Below the pieces are notes generated by a model, which saw only the letters and a program-made list of their open reading frames with translations, searched no databases and had not been told where the DNA came from. From positions 241,757 to 305,756 of the forward strand of contig NZ_QNRQ01000005.1 of NCBI RefSeq assembly GCF_003315175.1: a DNA stretch of 64,000 nucleotides, in the 5' to 3' direction. Source of the stretch: Eoetvoesiella caeni (GTDB taxonomy: Bacteria; Pseudomonadota; Gammaproteobacteria; Burkholderiales; Burkholderiaceae_B). Below are positions 63,956 to 64,000 of this stretch, in pieces (within the stretch, counting starts at the first letter, position 1; the number at the start of each line of letters is the position of its first letter). Position numbers and translations under genes: made by a program.

Positions 63956-64000
63956 ATGGATGTGCCAATGAAGAAGAAACGTACGATTGCGGCCCAAGCC
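63956..64000 (+). CDS. Start of an unidentified gene, cut by the window end
   Basis: ATG at 63956, five bases after GAGGTAA, opens a frame of 15 codons (MDVPMKKKRTIAAQA) to the window end. It begins 44 bp after the point where LysR similarity stops, so it may belong to an inserted element such as an IS transposase. Too short to identify. Confidence 0.45.
   Translation, partial: MDVPMKKKRTIAAQA

Overview
The window is GC-rich, densely coded DNA from a Gram-negative bacterium. Gene content and protein style point to a betaproteobacterium of the order Burkholderiales, probably family Alcaligenaceae (Bordetella/Pusillimonas-like). The pointers are an FdsGBACD-type NAD-linked formate dehydrogenase, a Burkholderia-type porin, a Bordetella-like lipid A glucosamine locus and an NsrR/NnrS nitric-oxide operon. 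The genus call is inference. No rRNA, tRNA, CRISPR array or complete insertion sequence was seen.

Layout. 1-4.2 kb: end of an acyl-CoA dehydrogenase gene, a thioesterase, an ArsR-type regulator divergent from an old-yellow-enzyme oxidoreductase (with a truncated second ArsR-like frame), and an SRPBCC protein. 4.5-9.2 kb: biotin synthase, a DMT exporter, an MFS transporter, a peroxiredoxin and a small secreted protein. 9.4-21.6 kb: a molybdenum block, with moaC-moaD-moaE-moaB-moeA on one strand, regulator-moaA-mobA on the other, then fdsG-fdsB-fdsA-fdsC-fdsD. Cofactor synthesis, its target enzyme, the sulfur-transfer maturation factor and a ModE/PBP-type regulator sit together, with a 26-bp palindrome in the regulator/fdsG intergenic region. 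21.7-26.4 kb: UspA, a DUF442 phosphatase-like protein and a four-gene polyprenyl-phosphate sugar module (deacetylase, GtrA flippase, ArnT-like transferase, GT2) matching the lgm lipid A locus. 26.7-29 kb: a nitric-oxide operon (truncated haemoglobin, NnrS, NsrR) whose NsrR box covers the -10 element. 29-33 kb: a ClC channel, a SerA-like dehydrogenase and a Tat-exported guanine-deaminase-like protein. 33.4-36.9 kb: an MlaFED-like lipid ABC transporter with a STAS-fused permease and a PqiC-like lipoprotein. 37-38.8 kb: a membrane diguanylate cyclase.

38.9-42.6 kb: an accessory catabolic pair (alpha/beta hydrolase and MhpA-like flavin hydroxylase) facing a TetR gene across an AT-rich array of repeated operators. 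42.6-46.9 kb: a TPR/winged-helix regulator, a beta-propeller protein and a long BCCT osmolyte transporter. 47-54.4 kb: two divergent iron operons around a Fur-like box. The minus one has a TonB siderophore receptor broken by a single-base frameshift plus DUF3649, PepSY and DUF3325 membrane proteins. The plus one has another PepSY protein, a small membrane protein and an uncharacterised protein with a PD-(D/E)XK-like signature. 54.5-59 kb: an exported YtcJ-like amidohydrolase, then an unusual pair of a TAXI-type solute-binding lipoprotein and a GltS-type symporter. 59.2-63.4 kb: carboxylesterase, aromatic-acid MFS transporter and porin, all on the minus strand, which suggests uptake and hydrolysis of an ester. 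The window ends in the C-terminal stub of a LysR regulator, apparently cut by an incoming element.

The points most worth a second look are the TAXI-GltS pair, the PD-(D/E)XK-like protein in the iron operon, the Tat-exported deaminase with its operator, the TPR regulator/beta-propeller/BCCT trio, the fds palindrome, the receptor frameshift and the interrupted LysR gene.
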